From the NCBI GenBank assembly GCA_020355145.1, contig CP070660.1, forward strand, positions 765,594 through 771,578: DNA of 5,985 nt, read 5' to 3'. This DNA is from Deltaproteobacteria bacterium. Lineage in GTDB: Bacteria; Desulfobacterota; DSM-4660; Desulfatiglandales; B25-G16. The translations under genes were made by a program, and so were the position numbers. How positions within the stretch are numbered: the first letter of the stretch is position 1; the number at the start of each line of letters is the position of its first letter. Positions 5,780 to 5,985 of this stretch are shown here, piece by piece. Under the pieces are notes generated by a model, which had not been told where the DNA came from, did no database searches, and was given only the letters and a program-made list of their open reading frames with translations.

Positions 5780-5985
5780 TTAACAGACACCATAAGGAGA
5801 TGGAAAAGGCTGATATCTGCACTCCATCAAATCACTCTTCTGGGAATCCTCTTCCTCGGTCTCCTTATCTTCTGGAACAAATTCCATGCCAACATCCCCA
5901 ATAAACTCATCAGCAACATCCTTAATGGATTTTTCCGGATGGTAATATCTTTTAAGATTTTCTATTATCTGGCTTCGGGTTGAAA
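5780..5985 (-). CDS. Unrecognised protein, C-terminal fragment running off the right edge
   Basis: A minus-strand frame is open from the right edge to a TAA at 5782-5780 and gives 67 residues. It begins with a helical, basic part (STRSQIIENLKRYYHPEK), continues with KDVADEFIGDVGMEFVPE, then a strongly acidic stretch (EDKETEEED), and ends YGVC. It is probably coding: many codons begin with G or A, and the plus strand turns pyrimidine-rich exactly here, whereas it is purine-rich in the plus-strand genes. The only in-frame ATGs are internal, so the start lies outside the window. I do not recognise the family. The S-x-S-x-I-I helix faintly recalls the second helix of ribbon-helix-helix regulators, which is a guess. 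The gene converges on the epimerase, with 36 bases between the stops and no hairpin terminator between them. Confidence 0.55.
   Translation of the reverse strand, partial: STRSQIIENLKRYYHPEKSIKDVADEFIGDVGMEFVPEDKETEEEDSQKSDLMECRYQPFPSPYGVC

Noticed and set aside
5744..5983. Epimerase frame stays open for 79 codons past its stop and encodes a hydrophobic, membrane-like stretch
   Set aside because: The epimerase already ends with a typical family C-terminus (WYRDYY). The hydrophobic reading is the exact register complement of the acidic minus-strand frame, which has better codon character, and there is no start codon before the hydrophobic part.

Overview
The window looks like chromosomal DNA from an anaerobic-type Gram-negative bacterium of moderate-to-low GC, with heavy use of AGG/AGA for arginine and ATA for isoleucine. 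The order M23 peptidase - secA - argJ is one I associate with Desulfobacterota (former Deltaproteobacteria). The large palindromic repeat downstream of argJ also resembles intergenic repeats I remember from that group. This placement is an inference; a Nitrospirota-like or related lineage is not excluded.

Layout. Bases 1-218 hold the 3' end of an M23-type zinc metallopeptidase. A short AT-rich gap follows, with a plausible promoter. It leads to secA, whose better start is at 373 rather than 355, giving 944 residues. SecA is complete and carries all catalytic motifs, but has a preprotein cross-linking domain about 89 residues longer than that of E. coli and a shortened NBD2. argJ (3204-4397) starts inside the secA stop codon (ATGA) and is complete. 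Bases 4398-4771 contain no believable gene and are packed with repeats: a perfect 9-bp hairpin, three alternating-orientation runs of a degenerate 7-mer that can form competing hairpins, and a roughly 152-bp palindromic element lying between two stretches of another 7-mer. A complete UDP-glucuronate 4-epimerase-like gene (4772-5743) begins 17 bases after the palindrome, without a Shine-Dalgarno sequence. At the right edge, the 3' end of an unrecognised minus-strand gene (5780-5985) converges on the epimerase.

How the genes relate. SecA powers protein export through SecYEG, and the M23 enzyme would act on peptidoglycan or be an exported cell-wall factor. ArgJ runs the acetyl-recycling steps of arginine synthesis. 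The epimerase supplies UDP-galacturonate for surface polysaccharide. The secA-argJ pair is translationally linked. The epimerase is separated from it by the repeat block and is probably a distinct unit.

No wholly new defence or catalytic system is visible. The most unusual content is the layered repeat structure at 4446-4768 and the enlarged SecA substrate-clamp region.
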